Shown: piece by piece, positions 5,340-5,545 of the stretch | Numbering within the stretch: position 1 is the stretch's first letter | Layout: each line of letters opens with the position of its first letter | Assembly: GCA_020216575.1 (NCBI GenBank) | Contig: JAIUYC010000357.1 | Coordinates: forward strand, 1 to 5,545 | From: Coleofasciculus sp. S288 | GTDB lineage: Bacteria > Cyanobacteriota > Cyanobacteriia > Cyanobacteriales > Coleofasciculaceae | Direction: 5' to 3' | Length of the DNA stretch: 5,545 nt | The notes under the pieces: generated by a model | What the model saw: the letters and a program-made list of their open reading frames with translations, nothing else | What the model was told of the DNA's origin: nothing | The model's database searches: none | Program-made: the position numbers and the translations under genes

Positions 5340-5545
5340 ATGGCAGGGCAAGAAGTTGTCTTAGACATGAACACTGGCGATCGCATTCCAGGTCATGCTA
5401 TTAGCGAAGGAACAATGCTTGCGCTCGGAAATTACGCACCTTATACCTGGGAACTGATCCGCAATTTCCAAGGTGGAAACGCTCTGTTTACCTTTTCCAA
5501 CACTCTAATTAAATGCGGGAAAGAACAGCAAAAAGTCATGTATAT
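5340..5545 (+). CDS. N-terminal part of an unrecognised protein (3' partial)
   Basis: The frame from the ATG at 5340 stays open to the right edge, giving 68 residues that begin MAGQEVVLDMNTGDRIPGH. I do not recognise the family. The sequence looks protein-like, with a mix of polar and aromatic residues (NYAPYTWELI, NALFTFSN) and codon use and a HIP1 site (5377-5384, encoding GDR) like the neighbouring genes. There is no signal peptide or membrane segment in the visible part. The open frame extends upstream to a TAG at 5241-5243, but that stretch runs through the stem-loop and offers only a GTG at 5322, so ATG 5340 is preferred; ATG at 5367 is also possible. AGGA at 5335-5338 is too close to the ATG to be a good ribosome site. 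It is divergent from the kinase, with a candidate promoter at 5088-5116. Confidence 0.55.
   Translation, partial: MAGQEVVLDMNTGDRIPGHAISEGTMLALGNYAPYTWELIRNFQGGNALFTFSNTLIKCGKEQQKVMY

Overview
The window looks like a chromosomal piece of a cyanobacterium, probably a filamentous or otherwise large-genome one. The reasons are eight copies of the HIP1 octamer GCGATCGC in 5.5 kb (by chance about 0.1 would be expected), several short heptamer tandem repeats of the kind common in cyanobacterial spacers, a DUF2949-type small protein that I know only from cyanobacteria, and a PEP-CTERM protein tail. Base composition is moderate and genes are widely spaced.

Layout from left to right: (1) 1-225, plus strand, is the C-terminal end of an exported protein with 15 Glu-Pro repeats followed by a PEP-CTERM sorting signal. 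(2) A GC-rich hairpin at 241-266 separates it from a convergent 63-72 residue DUF2949-type gene (348-566, minus). (3) A 539-base spacer (567-1105) holds a candidate promoter for the small gene, a nested inverted-repeat structure, degenerate heptamers, and a double palindrome plus a -10-like box in front of the urease genes. (4) ureD (1106-1963) and ureA (2031-2333), plus strand, encode the urease maturation factor UreD and the urease gamma subunit. The expected ureB and ureC do not follow. (5) A 96-residue unrecognised protein lies at 2556-2846, minus, convergent with ureA, behind a clear TATAAT box. (6) A 374-base spacer carries a heptamer array. (7) 3221-5017, minus, is a complete membrane-bound sensor histidine kinase without a response regulator beside it. 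(8) A divergent spacer (5018-5339) holds a plus-strand promoter candidate and a perfect 13-bp stem-loop ending 6 bases before the ATG of a gene that runs off the right edge (5340 to the end).

The genes do not form one functional system. The only recognisable pathway unit is ureD-ureA, which needs UreB, UreC and the accessory proteins UreE, UreF and UreG from elsewhere in the genome to make active nickel urease. The kinase is an orphan whose stimulus cannot be told from sequence. The parts most worth following are the interrupted urease operon, the paired palindromes before ureD, the hairpin before the right-edge gene, and the structured spacer at 632-722. I saw no rRNA, tRNA, CRISPR array or transposase.
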